Shown: positions 19,996-31,864 of the stretch, piece by piece
Layout: every line of letters begins with the position of its first letter
How positions within the stretch are numbered: position 1 is the first letter of the stretch
Assembly: GCA_965240325.2 (NCBI GenBank)
Contig: OZ251243.1
Coordinates: 310,001 to 374,000 of the forward strand
Direction of reading: 5' to 3'
Length of the DNA: 64,000 bases
Origin: Rebecca billardiae RCC1528
Taxonomy: Eukaryota > Haptophyta
Translations under genes and position numbers: made by a program
Notes under the pieces: generated by a model
Databases searched by the model: none
The model's input: only the letters and a program-made list of their open reading frames with translations
Told to the model about the DNA's origin: nothing

Positions 19996-22900
19996 CCAGG
20001 CGCGCGCCCGGCGAGCACGATGATCTGGCCATGCTGCTGGCGCATCATCGTCAGCTGATCAATAGGGGGTCCAAGCCAGCAGCCCACCGATTGGTGATAT
20101 TTGACAACCATGCCATGTAGGCGTCTGATGAGCGTGACGCTTGCGGAGTCACCCTCAAATATGTCCCAGAGCCCAGCCCAGCCGCCAGAAGCACTAAAAA
20201 CCGACTCCGCGTGTCGTCGCGCGGCCGCGCGCGCACGCAGCGGCGCCCGCTGTGTCACATAGAGATTCAGCCGAATGTTACCTACTTGTCATGGCAGCTA
20301 GATGACGATACGCGGTCGGACTTACTTATTGACAAGCGCTGCCCTCTATCCAGAGGATTTTATGGTGAAAATACCGAAAAAGTGGGGCACAATGCTGTGC
20401 GCGTAGACGTCCAATACGTCCATGAAAAACGACTCCAAGATCGAGCACATTACCCATTTAATTATGGGAATGTACCCGCATATAAGCACCATGTTACCCA
20501 CTATATATCGAATGCGGTTAATTTTGCCATATGTATTCAAGTGAGTGTCTATACATGGGTACCTTGCTCACTACTTGCTGGGTCATCCGAATACGGAGTA
20601 CTACGGCGCCGAGACGGCTCATGCCACTGGACTCAGCACATCAGTGAGTGCCGGCCCGCGAACGCGGGCCTGATGCCGGTGGCGGGCTGCACGTGCTGCG
20701 GCACACGGCCAACTCCGCCACTAAACATGCCGCCACCATCCCGGCGTGAGAGTCCTCTCCGCCGTCGAGGCTGGCGTGCGCAGACTAGCTCGCCATGTGC
20801 CGGGCGGCTTCCTTGCCCGTACTCAGGTGTCACCGGCACCGTCGCCGTTCGTCGTACCCCAGCCCACGCGAGGCCGCCGCCGGTCCACCTCTGCTGCGGC
20901 TACAGCGCTTGCAGTCGAGGCTGCTCCAGCTTACCTCTGACTCTGCGAGCTGCTCGGTGGCGAGCGTTGAGCTCTCTGCCTCCACTGCCGCGCCCAGCAG
21001 CACTCCTGCCCCGAGCATCATGCAGTCCGCGCGCTGCTCCAAGACGGCCGCCAACAGTGGCGCAGGCACTCCCGAGACGAAGACACGGTGTGCAGATGTG
21101 GCAGCGGTCATAGCGGAGCTTGGCGGCGCGCGTTTGCTCCGCAGCAAGCTTGACGTTCGTGACAAGGTGCACGCTCTTCGCCTCAGCGCAGCTCGGCTGC
21201 TGCATGCAGCCAAGCGGCACGCCAAGTGGCACAACAAACAAGCCGACACGTGCCGGCTGGAGCTTCTGGCGGTACTACTGTGAGCTGGAAGACAGGCCCC
21301 GCGCGTACACAGGGTCGCCGAGCTTGCTTACCACCCACGACTGCCGCGCACTCCCGTTTGCGAACGAGCGGCCAGCGATCGCGCGAGTGCATGCGCAGCG
21401 CGTGGGGAGGTGAGCACTGCACGCACCAGGCCGAGCGCCGGGGGGTCATTCATGCTCATCATGGACAAGCTAAACCAGGTGTAAACCAGCGCGCAGCGTG
21501 CACGCTTCACCTGAAACCGGGGCTGCGTTGTCCGCGCTCATCCGGATGAGAGTTCGAACGGCGCGCAGAGCGGGGCTGTGAGGTTCAAGATGTCCGGTGA
21601 GAGCGAGCTGCCAGCGATCATTTGGTCGACCGCTGTCATGGTGGCCACCCTGACTCGCCCGCCCGCGCGCCTCTGACGCCAGAGCGCGCTCCGCCGCGCC
21701 GACGCGACGATGAAGTCCACCGCCCAGGCGTGCTACTCGCCCGATCTCGGGCTCGACCGTGCTCTGAACGGCCGCGGCCCGTGCTGCCGCAATTCGAGGC
21801 AACAATGTTCGGAAATGGTCACCGCGAAATCGGTCAGTCGATTTTCGATTTTTAATTCCGCGGCTTGGACCCCCTATGATCAAGCTCGCGCGTATAGTAG
21901 CAGCTATATATAGTGGTTTGCTGTGCCGCGCGCCCGCCGTGCTCGGCGGTCCGATGAATAATAAATGATGATGAATCTCGTCAGGAGACTACTCAGGAGT
22001 CAGGACGGCCGATGACGTCAACTCGCACGGTGACGATGCTATACTACTACTGCATATGCGCATATATGTATATATAATTTATTATTACGACGTCGTAGCT
22101 TAGTAGTCGTGCGATCAGCATCATATCATCGGGCTGCGCTGCTGCTTGATATCCTAGTTGCTGATGCTGCGACCGGAGTCGTGATGACACAGTATCACAG
22201 ATGATCGCGGACGCGATGACAGTCGTCGACGACATCATCACATCAGCACACGCGCGTACTACACACGTACTACGACAGATGAGAGAGAGATCGAGCAGTC
22301 ATCAGCATCAGACGAGAGAGATATCAGAGAGAGAGTTGCAGAGAGAGTCGTGCCCGCCTCACTCGTGGCAGTAGTAGCGGCGTCCGACTACCCCGAAAGT
22401 GAAGACGACAGTGATGACGCGTCAGGGACATCGTAGACATCGTTGATGCGGCCGCCGGCTGTGATGGTCGCTGCTGCCGAGCTGGGGCTGCGCCGCGCCG
22501 GCCTTCATCATTCGTCGTCATCGGATCGTGCAGACGGCTGCGCTGCTACTACGATGACGATACGTCATGCATATGCACGCGATGATCGCGCGCGAGCTTG
22601 GAGCTTGGTGCTGCTGCCAGTAGTCGCGCGCAGGATGACGCCCGCGCATAGCGCTCGCGAGCTGGCACGCAAGCAGCAGGGCCAGCGCTCAAGTCAGGAA
22701 GCTGAGCAGTGGCAGCGTGGCGTGGCTGGCTGATACGAGACTCGTGAGGACCGACGCGCGTGCTGGCGTGGGCCGCCATTGTCGTCATCAACGAGGGAGC
22801 CAATCTGCGGCGGCATCGTAGTCGTATGACATACGTGTTCAGAGCTGAATCAGCCGCAGCAGGTCGTTGATGAGTCATCGTCAGTACCGGGCTGACTGAG

Positions 22901-23135
22901 CTATTTCTCACGATAAGGAACGCCTCCAGCTTGGTTGCGCCCGAGTGGTCCATCAGGCTGGTCGCGAGGTGCTCGACGGTGCCAGTAGGCCTGACGCAGT
23001 GAAGCCCATGTGCACCGTGATCGCGCCGAGGGACGACAGCACTGAGATGAGACCGAGGCGCGCCGTGACGCCGCCGTGAGTCGTGTTGATGTGACTGCGC
23101 GCTGGCGTTCTCTCTTCTTGCTGCGCGCACGCTGC
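19996..23135. other. Long gene-poor spacer
   Basis: About 3.1 kb without a supportable gene. It includes the AT-rich island at 20255-20600, several mid-GC stretches with short ORFs on both strands and no recognisable motif, and simple-sequence spacer at 21900-22360 (gatgatga, gagagagag and tatatgtatatata runs). The open frame at 20795-21283 was examined and not accepted. Confidence 0.5.
20255..20600. other. AT-rich island of foreign composition
   Basis: Marked drop in GC compared with everything around it, with runs such as ttactcacc-free AT text like tttaattatgggaatgtacc and atcgaatgcggttaattttg. Both strands stay open over about 200-300 bp (a 64-aa minus frame at 20346-20540 and part of a plus frame from 20211). 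Neither product is recognisable. Organelle-derived or mobile-element DNA are possible sources. Confidence 0.5.
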
Positions 23136-25560
23136 TTATTGCGACGCGTCGTCGTGCGCCTTCATCACCAGGCCTGGCGGCGGGCCCCACGCACCACCGA
23201 TCGGAGGCAGCTCAAAGTGCGTGATGCCCCCAGCGGCACCGAAGGCGTCGCTCGCGTTGCCGTCGTCGAGCTTGCCGGTGGACATGGGCGCAAAGCTGAT
23301 GCTGGCGGCGGCAGTCGGGCTCAGAGAGAAGCCATCGTCACGCATGGTGGCCTCCGTGGTGGGCGACGCAAGGGGCGACATGGGGTTCGACGCAAAGGCC
23401 ATCGCGAGGATCTCCGGCGTGAGCCCCGCCGGGCTGAACTTCGAGTCGAGGGCGCCGCACGGAGGAGGCGTGGGCGGAAGCGAACGCGACGTGAACGCCG
23501 TGTCCGGGGAGGAGCTCACAGACTCGACGCCGCTCGTGTACGAGGTGCGAGCAGTGGGCAGCGAGATGAGGCTCAGCTCGTCGTCCTCCTCGTCCGGTGC
23601 GCTCACGATCTTCAGGATGCCCATGATGTTCTTGGTCACGCCCGAGCTGCACCCGGGGCCGGAGGGGCTCGCGCCGAGAAGCTGGTCATCCAGCAGCTCC
23701 TGCTGCCGCACCTCCTCCGCCTCACACTCCATCTTCACATCGTCGTCGTCCGTGCACACCTGGAGCGGCGAGGCGCCACGGTGGTCGTACCGCGCGGCGT
23801 CGGTGTCGTCGTACACGCCGTGGCCGATGGCCACGTTGCGGTTGAGGCAGAAGAGCTTGCGCACGCCCTGCGGCGCGAAGCGCAGGATGGTGCGCTTGCT
23901 CACGCCGCGGATGGCGCCGTGCTCGAGGAGAAGCCGAGCGATCCCCCAGTTCTGCTCCCTCACCGCGAGCGACAGGGGGGTCGAGCGAGCGGCGTACGAG
24001 GTGGCGTTGACGTCGGCGCCGCAGCTGATCAGGATGTTCACGCACTCCAAGGAGCGCTCGCAGTCCTTCGTGCTACGCTTCACCACTGCCATGAGTGGCG
24101 TGCGCCCGAGCGCGTCGGCCACGTTCACGCGTGCACCCTGCGTTGTGACACAGCGCGGAAGTGTGTGCGCGCGCGCGGCGGCGGCAGCAGGGGTGATGAG
24201 CCGAGCCATGGGTGGCACGCGCGTTTGGCGCGCGCGCGCGCGTCGCGACCGAGGGCGCGCGCATGGGTGCGTGCGCGCGCACGTGCTGCAGGAGGAGACG
24301 CAGGCAGCGCATGTGTGCCTCGAGGTCGCGTGCACTTGAGGCGGCGCCCAGCAGCGGCGTCGTCGACTCGGCGCCCGCGCGCGCGTTTGGATCGGCGCGG
24401 GCGCGGAGCAAGAGCTGCACAGCCGGGAGGTGCCCTTGCGCAGCAGCGTGGATGAGTGCCGTGCACGTGCCCGCCGGCGCGTGCTCGACGTCTGCGCCGC
24501 GCTCGATGAGCAGCCTCATGCACTTGGCCTGCCCCATGTCGGCGGCGAGCTTGAGAGGCGTCCACCCGTCGGCGCGCGCGCTCTCGACGTTGACGCCTCC
24601 CTCGTCGATGAGCACCCGTGCGACGTCGACGGCTCCGTGCATGCATGCGTCACGCAGCGCGGCCGAGAAGTGCAGCGCGCCGCACGCCTTCGGCGCCATG
24701 CTGCCGCGAGCCACCTCGTCGTGCGAGGTGAGCAGAAGGCGGACACACTCTGCGCGATTGCGGCGGCACGCGGCAATCAGGGGCTCCTGGTCGAGGATTG
24801 CGCCCGCGTGGATGAGCTGGCGCGCGACCTCGTGCTGGCCGAAGATGCACGCGAGGGTCAGGAGGGACTTCCAGCGCGACGTGCGCGTGTCCTCCTTCCC
24901 GCCGAACGCGCCGCTGTGCCTGGGTGCGCCGATGTTGAAGACGAGGTTGTCAGGGTCATCGTCGACCTCGTGAACCAGCACGGAGTGGTTGGGGTCGGCC
25001 TTGCGCTCGATGAGGAGGCGGACGACGCCGACGTGTCCGTACGCGCACGCGAGGGCCATCGGTGTCGCTCGCCCGAGCCACGCCGACTCGTCCGGCTCGA
25101 CGCGCACGCCCGCCTCGATGAGCACGCGAGACGTCGCGACGTCGCCGACCTGTGCGGCGACGAGGATTGGCGACATGCCATCCCTTGCGCTCGTGCGCGT
25201 GGGGTCGGCGCGGGCTTCGAGGAGGACGCGTGCGCACGTGACGTGAGCACCTGCACACGCGAGCAGCAGCGCGGTCGAACCCGCGCCGTCGAGCGGCGCG
25301 TTCAGGTCGAGCGCGGCGCGGCTTGAGAGCACGCACGCGACGCAGTGCGCGTGGCCGGCCGTCACAGCCGAGCGCAGGAGGTCGAGAAGGCGGGGCTCGT
25401 CGTTGGCGAGGCCGGTCGTGTTACGCTGCAGGTAGTGGGCGAGCTCGTCGGCGTGCGCGCCGTTGCCGCACGCCTTGCATGAGTGGTTGAGCGCGAACAT
25501 CTCGTCGGTCGGTGCGTCGGTCGTGAAGGGCGGCGAGGCGAGATCCGTTGGCGCAGGCAC
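23136..25560 (-). CDS. Ankyrin-repeat protein (2 exons)
   Basis: Exons (minus) 25560-24283 and 24137-23136 give about 759 aa. The N-terminal two thirds hold about nine or ten ankyrin repeats, visible as GSTALLLACAGAHVTCARVL, ATPMALACAYGHVGVVRLLI, GWTPLKLAADMGQAKCMRLL and CTALIHAAAQGHLPAVQLLL. The GT-AG intron (24138-24282, donor GTGCGC, acceptor CGCAG) falls inside a repeat. Removing it restores LLLQHGARVNVADALGRTPL, a perfect ankyrin consensus, so the splice is well supported. After the last repeat (STPLSLAVREQNWGIARLLL) comes a 240-residue acidic and Ser/Pro-rich tail without a known domain. There is no signal peptide or membrane segment, so a cytoplasmic or nuclear protein-interaction role is likely, partner unknown. 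Confidence 0.88.
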
Positions 25561-28039
25561 GCGTGAGCGCTGGTCGTCTTTCGCTGCATCGCCAGCTCGG
25601 AATCCTCCACCGCGGCCATTCGGCCTGCATGCAGCCGAAGGCGCGCGAGGGAAGGCGTGCGATTGGACGAGAGAGGGATCGCGACGATTGGGTGGCTATC
25701 AAAGAATACTCACCCGGACGCGAGGAAGCAGATTTGGTCCGGGCCGCACCGGTCTCGGTATAGGTATCATCAATATCATAGATGGCGCTTATTGGCTAGA
25801 ATAGGCCGCCTTCCTCAAATAGTTGGATGGCGATGAGGCTACAGTTTATTTGTTTTAACGTGCTACAGTTTACTAAGAAGCGAGGCGCAATCACTCACAC
25901 TGAATCAGGCTGCGCTATGAAAATGTATTAACTATATTACTCCTGTCCGTGTTGGCGAGCTCCAATTCTCGCGCGCCTGATTATGATACGTAAGTAAGGG
26001 CACGGGATGCACCGCCTTCATTGGCCGTGGGAACATTCCGGGGCCGCCGTCAGCCGGAGTGTCGATCGAAGTTTCGAGGTCACAGCAAGAACCGTCGAAA
26101 ACCTTCGGCGGGAACGGATCCATACAGGCTCCGCTGCAAATCATGAACGAACCGCACGCAACCCCGTCCGTGGTCGGAACTCTACCACCGCGCCTGCTTT
26201 TGAGTCAGTGAGCGGTGGTCAGCCAGAGTGCTGGGGTCATTCATCTTTTACAACAGTATGCATGGATCAGCAGTCGTCATCGATCCTCCAGCGGCAGCAG
26301 GCTTCTCTCATATCTCTGGAGTACGGCGTGTGCTTCTCGGCCGTGCACACTGCTCATGCTGCTAGCACTCATCCTCAGGCGGACGGGACCGCAACTCAGC
26401 GGCCGCGCGGCATTAGTGCAATGCCAGTAGGGGGCAGCGTGCCCGCGGCAATTCAAATAGGCGCATCATTCTCTTGTACGTGGTGTGTGACCCCACAGCA
26501 AGATCAATGACGTGCAGTCAACAGTCAACACACGCGGCATCGGTTGCCCAATCGGACTGCGGCCGGCCCGCGTGGCCTAATGCCCTAATCACCATTTACT
26601 AATCACGCGCAACTACAACCAGCAGCAGTTTCGTCCGTTTCAAGTGAGGCGGTGCCCTTGTACTCATGTATAGCACGCACCTTCCTCGCTGCCAACTGCT
26701 GGTGAGCGTCGCTTGCTACTCACACTGATACTGGCTCCAGCAAGCCCTACACGGCAGAAACGCGTTCGAAGTTGCATCACCCGTCATCAGCCCCGAGCTC
26801 ATCGTTGACGGTACTGCGGCGATTGACCATTTGACCGCAGCGCGCCATTCGCCACGACTACTATTGGCGGCGTGCCCGGTGTCGATCGAGCAGGTACCGA
26901 CGCAGTAGAGTCGGTCCCCGCTCGCGCAGTGACGCAGCGCTGGACGAGCCGTGCCATTGACGCGATCTACAGCAGTACGTCATCGCTGACTGACATGCAC
27001 CCTCTCCGCTCTACCTCACGAGTCACGGGTGGTGCGGAGGTGATTGAGACTCTGCACGCATGCACGCTCAGGCTGGCAGCTGTGACAGAACCACTGCATC
27101 AGGCCCATAGCATGCGCACGGCGCGAGGCACTGAGGCCGTCGAGTTATATTGCGAAGGCGGCGCGGTGCGCGCGCGGCCTTGGAGCGCCGCCGCCCGCCA
27201 TACTGGTGATACTGCGCTCTGCGACCCACGCCTTGCTCCTTGCCCCCTTCAGCCGCGCCTACGATCAGTACGCCACCGGTGGACTCCGTGGAAAATTAAA
27301 TTGCATGACGCAGCCAAGATCTTCCGATTGCCGTGCGATCCGATCTACTCGGGGCGCACGCTGCTGCTTAGCGCAAATGTATGTAGGGCTGCATTCGCGC
27401 GCCATGCCGCCTTGTTGATTGAGCCTGCAGTTCAACAGCCTTGCGGTGCACGCTCACACAGCTACGGTTGATGAGTACCAATGAACACCCTGGCAAGCCT
27501 TGCACGCCATGAGATAGACAAGAGACTGCGAGCGCATTGAAGGGACGAATTGCGGAGCCGTATGAGCTGAAGGCGGTCGCCGACCACGTCTGCACACGTG
27601 TCAGCTGGCAAAGCTCCATGCTCGAGTCCTCGCCCCGATGTGTGTTCACGAACAAGCCTATACGACGGCATGGGCAGGCCGTGCAAAGGCGCTTCCTCGC
27701 TCACCCGCACCTCGCGTCCCGAGTCACACATGTCGCGCGTCAGGTGGGCGCTCTCGGCTGAGCCAGGCGCAGTCTGTCACGCTCATTCTGAGGCGTAGCT
27801 GAAGCGGACGTGAGGAGCAATATGCGTGCCATGGAGGGCAGAATGGCGGCGTTCCAAGGCCGCGCGAGCACCGCGCCGCCTTTGCAAGGTAGCTCGACGG
27901 CCGCAGTGCCTCACGTCGTGCGCGCGGTGCGCGCCTCGGTGGGTCCCGCCCGATGCTAAAGAGCGGCCGTTGCCCGTTGCGGCGTTGCCAGCAGAAGTCG
28001 TTGCTCCGGACTCCGCCGGAGACGCATGGCGCCTGCCCG
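25561..28039. other. Long gene-poor spacer
   Basis: About 2.5 kb upstream of both the ankyrin gene (minus) and the ATP-grasp gene (plus). GC is lower than in the genes, notably at 25790-25960. Several short frames occur on both strands, but none has a recognisable motif, signal peptide or domain. It probably contains promoters for both flanking genes and degraded sequence. Confidence 0.45.
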
Positions 28040-29899
28040 ATGTTAGCGCTCGCGACGCTCGCTCGTTGGCTGCTCGTGTGTGCTCTCGTGCCGCTCCGAG
28101 CGCGCGCCTTGGATGGCGGCGCCGTGGATGGCGCATGCGCCGAGCTGCGCCGCGGCAACCCGCGCGTCCTGGCGCTCTTCGTCGAGAACATGTTCTGGGG
28201 CCCGATGATGCTGTCTGGCCTGCACCAGTCTGGCTTCGAGGTCGGCGTCGCGTCGTACGAGCCAGACAACGTGACGCTGTGCCGGCAGGAGGCGGGCTGC
28301 GTGTTCTGGAGGCAAGGCAGCCCACCGCTCGTGCGCTTCGCCCGAGTGCTCTCGCGTAAGCGCACGTCCAACGACATCGTCGACGCGATCATCGACTGGC
28401 GCCCAGCGATCGTTCTGCCCGACCTGGCGAGCGCGGTCGTGCTGATGCGCAAGGCGGCGATCGTGGCGAAGCGGGGCGAGAGCGAGCCGGAGCACCGGGC
28501 GGCGCGCGTGCTCGCGTGCTCGCTGCCCGGGAAGGAGCAGCTGTGGGGCGTCCTCACCGAGAAGCTGCGGCTGATGAAGGCCATCGAGCGGCTCCCAGGC
28601 GTGCGAGTGCCGTGGGCGGCCACGCTCCAAGTGCGGCTGCGAGCGGGCAGCGGGCGGCCCACGTGCCTCACGGCGGCGGAGGCGAGCGTGCAGCCGGCAC
28701 TGGCGCGGCTCCCGCTCGTGCTCAAGACGAACAGGGACGCCAGCGGCCGCGGCGTGCACGTCTGCCGCACGCGCGCGCAGCTCGATCACGCGCTGGCCAC
28801 CGTCTGCACCTCCAAAGGCGGCTCGAAGGCGCGCGCCGAGCAGCTGGTCGAGGGGCACACGCTGGAGTACGTGGGCGCGGCGCTGGACGGCGTGGTGCTC
28901 GCGGGCGTGTGCTACGTCAAGTTCGTCACCTCGGGCGCCACTGGCCCGTCGAGCACGCTCCGCACCGTGAACAGCGCCCAGGCCGCGCGCTACTTTGTCG
29001 AGGTCGTCCGCGCGCTCCGCTTCAGCGGGGTCGGCGGCATCGACCTTCGGATGGACGCGCAGGGCCGCGCGTGGGTGATCGATCCCAACCTGCGGATGAA
29101 CGCGTACGCGGGGCTGCCGGGCGAGGCGTTCGGGCTGCCGCCACAGGGCGGCCTCGCGCAGTCGCTGCGCCGCGCGCTCGAGCTCGGCTCGGGCGAGGCC
29201 GCCGCGGCCGCTGGTATCCGCCCGGAGATGGTCAGCCAGAGCACCACGGTCTCGCGCGTGCGGCCGGGCATCTCCGACCCGGTGGAGCCGTGGGCGTACT
29301 GCCCGGACGTGCTCCTCGCCGTGCCTTGGGAGTTCGCGGACATGTACAACAACGCGTCCGTGCGACACGCCGGCACCTACTTCGACGCCCGCACGTGCGA
29401 GGTGCGCTTCCTGCGCGACGGCTCGGACGTCCGCGTCCGGCAGCGCTGCCCGCTGTGCCCGCAGCACTGCCTGCCCGTGCAGCCCACCAGCCCGAGCTGG
29501 GGCGGAGGCGTTGTGCACGCGGAGCAGGTGGGCGCCATGTGCCTGGAGAGCGAGGACTGGCTGCGCGTGCACCGCGGCTGCGTCGAGGTGGGCTCGCAGG
29601 TCACCATGCAGCCCAACGCGGTTGGACCGACGCACCAGGCGCACGTGTGCGGCAAGCGAGTCGTGCCTACTCGGAGTCCGGCATCAGCAGCGATGAGTAC
29701 GTCGCCAGCAGGCTCCGCCGCGGACGACTTGCTGACGACGGTACGCGTCGGAACAGGCGCATTCATGTGGTCGATCATCGTCATCGCTGTGTTCGTCGTG
29801 ACGATCATCATCGCCGTCGTCGTCGTCATCAGCGGCGGGCATCGTCAGCAGCAGACCGCACCAGTCATCGACTACAACTACCTACCGCTGCGATTATAG
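28040..29899 (+). CDS. Secretory-pathway ATP-grasp protein with C-terminal membrane anchor
   Basis: Single exon of 619 aa from the ATG at 28040, which starts a signal peptide (MLALATLARWLLVCALVPLR). The fold reads as ATP-grasp: a pre-ATP-grasp region from residue 45 (PRVLALFVENMFWGPMMLSG), the ATP-binding strand LPLVLKTNRDASGRGVHVCR near residue 230, and the metal-binding end GGIDLRMDAQGRAWVIDPNL then RMN near residue 335. ATP-grasp enzymes ligate a carboxylate to an amine or similar nucleophile through an acyl phosphate. The substrate is not evident. A Cys-rich segment (RQRCPLCPQHC) follows near residue 470, and one membrane helix (FMWSIIVIAVFVVTIIIAVV, about 574-600) ends in a short tail. 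A luminal ATP-grasp enzyme with a type I anchor is unusual, because most are cytosolic. Confidence 0.75.
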   Translation: MLALATLARWLLVCALVPLRARALDGGAVDGACAELRRGNPRVLALFVENMFWGPMMLSGLHQSGFEVGVASYEPDNVTLCRQEAGCVFWRQGSPPLVRFARVLSRKRTSNDIVDAIIDWRPAIVLPDLASAVVLMRKAAIVAKRGESEPEHRAARVLACSLPGKEQLWGVLTEKLRLMKAIERLPGVRVPWAATLQVRLRAGSGRPTCLTAAEASVQPALARLPLVLKTNRDASGRGVHVCRTRAQLDHALATVCTSKGGSKARAEQLVEGHTLEYVGAALDGVVLAGVCYVKFVTSGATGPSSTLRTVNSAQAARYFVEVVRALRFSGVGGIDLRMDAQGRAWVIDPNLRMNAYAGLPGEAFGLPPQGGLAQSLRRALELGSGEAAAAAGIRPEMVSQSTTVSRVRPGISDPVEPWAYCPDVLLAVPWEFADMYNNASVRHAGTYFDARTCEVRFLRDGSDVRVRQRCPLCPQHCLPVQPTSPSWGGGVVHAEQVGAMCLESEDWLRVHRGCVEVGSQVTMQPNAVGPTHQAHVCGKRVVPTRSPASAAMSTSPAGSAADDLLTTVRVGTGAFMWSIIVIAVFVVTIIIAVVVVISGGHRQQQTAPVIDYNYLPLRL

Positions 29900-30388
29900 C
29901 AGCACCGGCCATGCATCCGCCGTGTCATCGCAGTAGGTGCGCCCCTGCTGCGCGCAGGTTATTTGTTTTTATATGGCGCACGCAGCCGGACGAAAGGTCT
30001 GAGCGTGCCGAGTCGCGTGAAGCCTGACGCCGCCCGGGCCCAGGCCCAGGGTGAGGGACCCGAGCCCGAGGGGGGCGGCGCACGTGCTCCGCAAAATCAA
30101 ATATGTATATACATATATATACATATATACATGATGAACGAATTATAATAAGCGCGCGCATTTGAGTGGATCATCGTCGATTGCACTGCGCCCGTCGGGG
30201 GGCTGCTGCAGTGAAAAGCGCATCTGAGTGGATTGCAGTTCTGACCCGACACTAGTCACTACCGAGTCACTACGCGTCATAACGGGCTCATAACCGCTGC
30301 TGTCGCGCGATACTCTGAGTCGCAAGCCCGCGGACTCAGAGGCGCGGTCCGCGCGGTCTCGGCGGACCAACGGGCCGCCGAGGAGATG
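29900..30388. other. Convergent spacer with AT tract
   Basis: Between the 3' ends of the ATP-grasp gene and the F-box-like gene. It holds a GC-rich self-complementary stretch (gccgcccgggcccaggccc near 30030) followed directly by an AT run (30097-30140, atatgtatatacatatatat). No gene seen. Confidence 0.5.
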
Positions 30389-31864
30389 TCACTCATCGTC
30401 ATCATCGTCGTCGCCGCCGCTCGACGCGTCCGAGGAGGAGAACGGCATCGAGCCAGAGTCAGCGTCGCCTGCGACGGCCGCGCCCTCGGCGGTCTCGGCC
30501 AGGCCGAATGGCGTAGCTATGAATGGCGTGAGCGCCACGCGCCGCGTGGTGGGCGCGGCGTCCTCGCCTTCGAACCACACGTCCGCCCACTGCACCTCGG
30601 GCACGACTGCGGCGGGCCGAGGGGCAGCGGGCCGGCCGCCGCCTCCGGCCGAGGACGGCCCAGCCCCAGCCGGAGCGCTGTGCGCGGCGGCGGCCGACGC
30701 GTCCGCTGGCGAGGCGGGAGCGGCGTGCGCACTGGCGGCGCGCTCGGTGCCACCAGGGGTGCCACCACTGATCACTGTGTCCCGGCCCTCCGTCGGAGCA
30801 CGCTGGGCCAGCTCGTCTGCGCTGCTCGACTCGTCGTCGGTGCTGCTCGAGTCCTCCTCGCCGGACGCGCCCGCCTCGCCCACAGGCCCCGAGCACCAGT
30901 TGAATAAGTAGAGGTGGGTAAAGCCGTGCGCGATCTCGGGCACCACAAAGGGCTTGGGCGCGCACGCGCCCACGCCGCCGAGGCCGTCGTCAACGCGGAC
31001 GGACAGCTGGTCCGCCGCCCAGTCGAGGGAGAGGTGGAGCGTCACCCAGCTCGAGCCGAGCTGCGCCGGCCGTACCCGCCCCCAGACCCGCCGCCCGCCG
31101 CTCCCGCCGCCGCCGCCCTGCCCGCCGCCGCCGCCGGCCGCAGCGCTCTCGTCCAGCTCAAGCGTGTGCACCTGTGAGCTCGGCAGCCACACGTACCCGA
31201 GCATCGGCCGCGGCGGCCGCGCCCAGATCCGCGGCGGCAGCGGCGTGGCCAGGTCGACGAGCACGGAGAACAGGTCCCGCGGCTGCGGTGGCCGCCCCAT
31301 GTAGAACACGGCGAGGTCCTTCAGCGGCGCCTCGCCCGCCGACAGGAAGAAGTTCGCAAACGCGCGGCGCGGCGTGCGCTCTGCGACGCGCACGCGCAGC
31401 GAGATCGCGCGCGGCCGGATGGGCCGCGAGAACGAGTGGTACACGCCGTTGAAGTTCATCAGCCCGCCGCCGCGCACGCGCAGGCAGTGGCGCGGCGACG
31501 GCGTGTCGAGGCGCGCCGCTTCGATGCACTCGTAGCGCACACCGCCCGCGCCCGCGACCGTCGGCCCGTCATGCCAGCGCTCGCGCCAGCCCGGCGCGAA
31601 GTCCTCGAAGAAGAACGCGCGCTCCTGCCGGGCCATCTCGCGCAGACGCATTGCCCCCTCCTCGCTGCAGCGGTGCTCCCGCACGCGCACGATCTCGTCC
31701 GTGAACGCGTCGACGGAGGCGCGCAGCGACGCGCACACGGCGCGCAGCTTGGCGAGCTCGCGCGCCGACAGTAGAAGCAAGAGGCCGAGCACCTCGTCGC
31801 GCGCGAAGAAGGCGGCCACGCTCGAGACGAGCAGGCCGGCCTCGCCGCCCGCGCTTTCCGCCAT
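30389..31864 (-). CDS. F-box-like protein with jelly-roll/lectin-like domain
   Basis: Single exon of about 491 aa from the ATG at 31864 (an in-frame ATG at 31921 adds 19 residues). Residues 15-55 (VAAFFARDEVLGLLLLLSAR, ELAKLRAVCASLRASV) fit the F-box pattern of Leu-rich helices ending in a VCxxL-like stretch; F-box proteins bind SKP1 in SCF ubiquitin ligases. Residues 100-330 look like one beta-rich domain of the concanavalin/SPRY kind (ERWHDGPTVAGAGGVRYECI, SWVTLHLSLDWAADQLSVRV, HGFTHLYLFNWCSGP), which would be the substrate-binding part. The last 150 residues are Ser/Ala-rich and end in a poly-Asp run. No signal peptide. Both domain calls are from visual pattern and remain moderate. Confidence 0.6.
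   Translation of the reverse strand: MAESAGGEAGLLVSSVAAFFARDEVLGLLLLLSARELAKLRAVCASLRASVDAFTDEIVRVREHRCSEEGAMRLREMARQERAFFFEDFAPGWRERWHDGPTVAGAGGVRYECIEAARLDTPSPRHCLRVRGGGLMNFNGVYHSFSRPIRPRAISLRVRVAERTPRRAFANFFLSAGEAPLKDLAVFYMGRPPQPRDLFSVLVDLATPLPPRIWARPPRPMLGYVWLPSSQVHTLELDESAAAGGGGGQGGGGGSGGRRVWGRVRPAQLGSSWVTLHLSLDWAADQLSVRVDDGLGGVGACAPKPFVVPEIAHGFTHLYLFNWCSGPVGEAGASGEEDSSSTDDESSSADELAQRAPTEGRDTVISGGTPGGTERAASAHAAPASPADASAAAAHSAPAGAGPSSAGGGGRPAAPRPAAVVPEVQWADVWFEGEDAAPTTRRVALTPFIATPFGLAETAEGAAVAGDADSGSMPFSSSDASSGGDDDDDDE

Noticed and set aside
20795-21283. 162-aa plus-strand frame
   Set aside because: No motif; overlapped by equally long frames on both strands; composition not gene-like. 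Kept as spacer.
25932-26510. Opposing frames near 26 kb with protein-like text
   Set aside because: Neither strand shows a family motif, and both are open at once, which gives no basis to choose.
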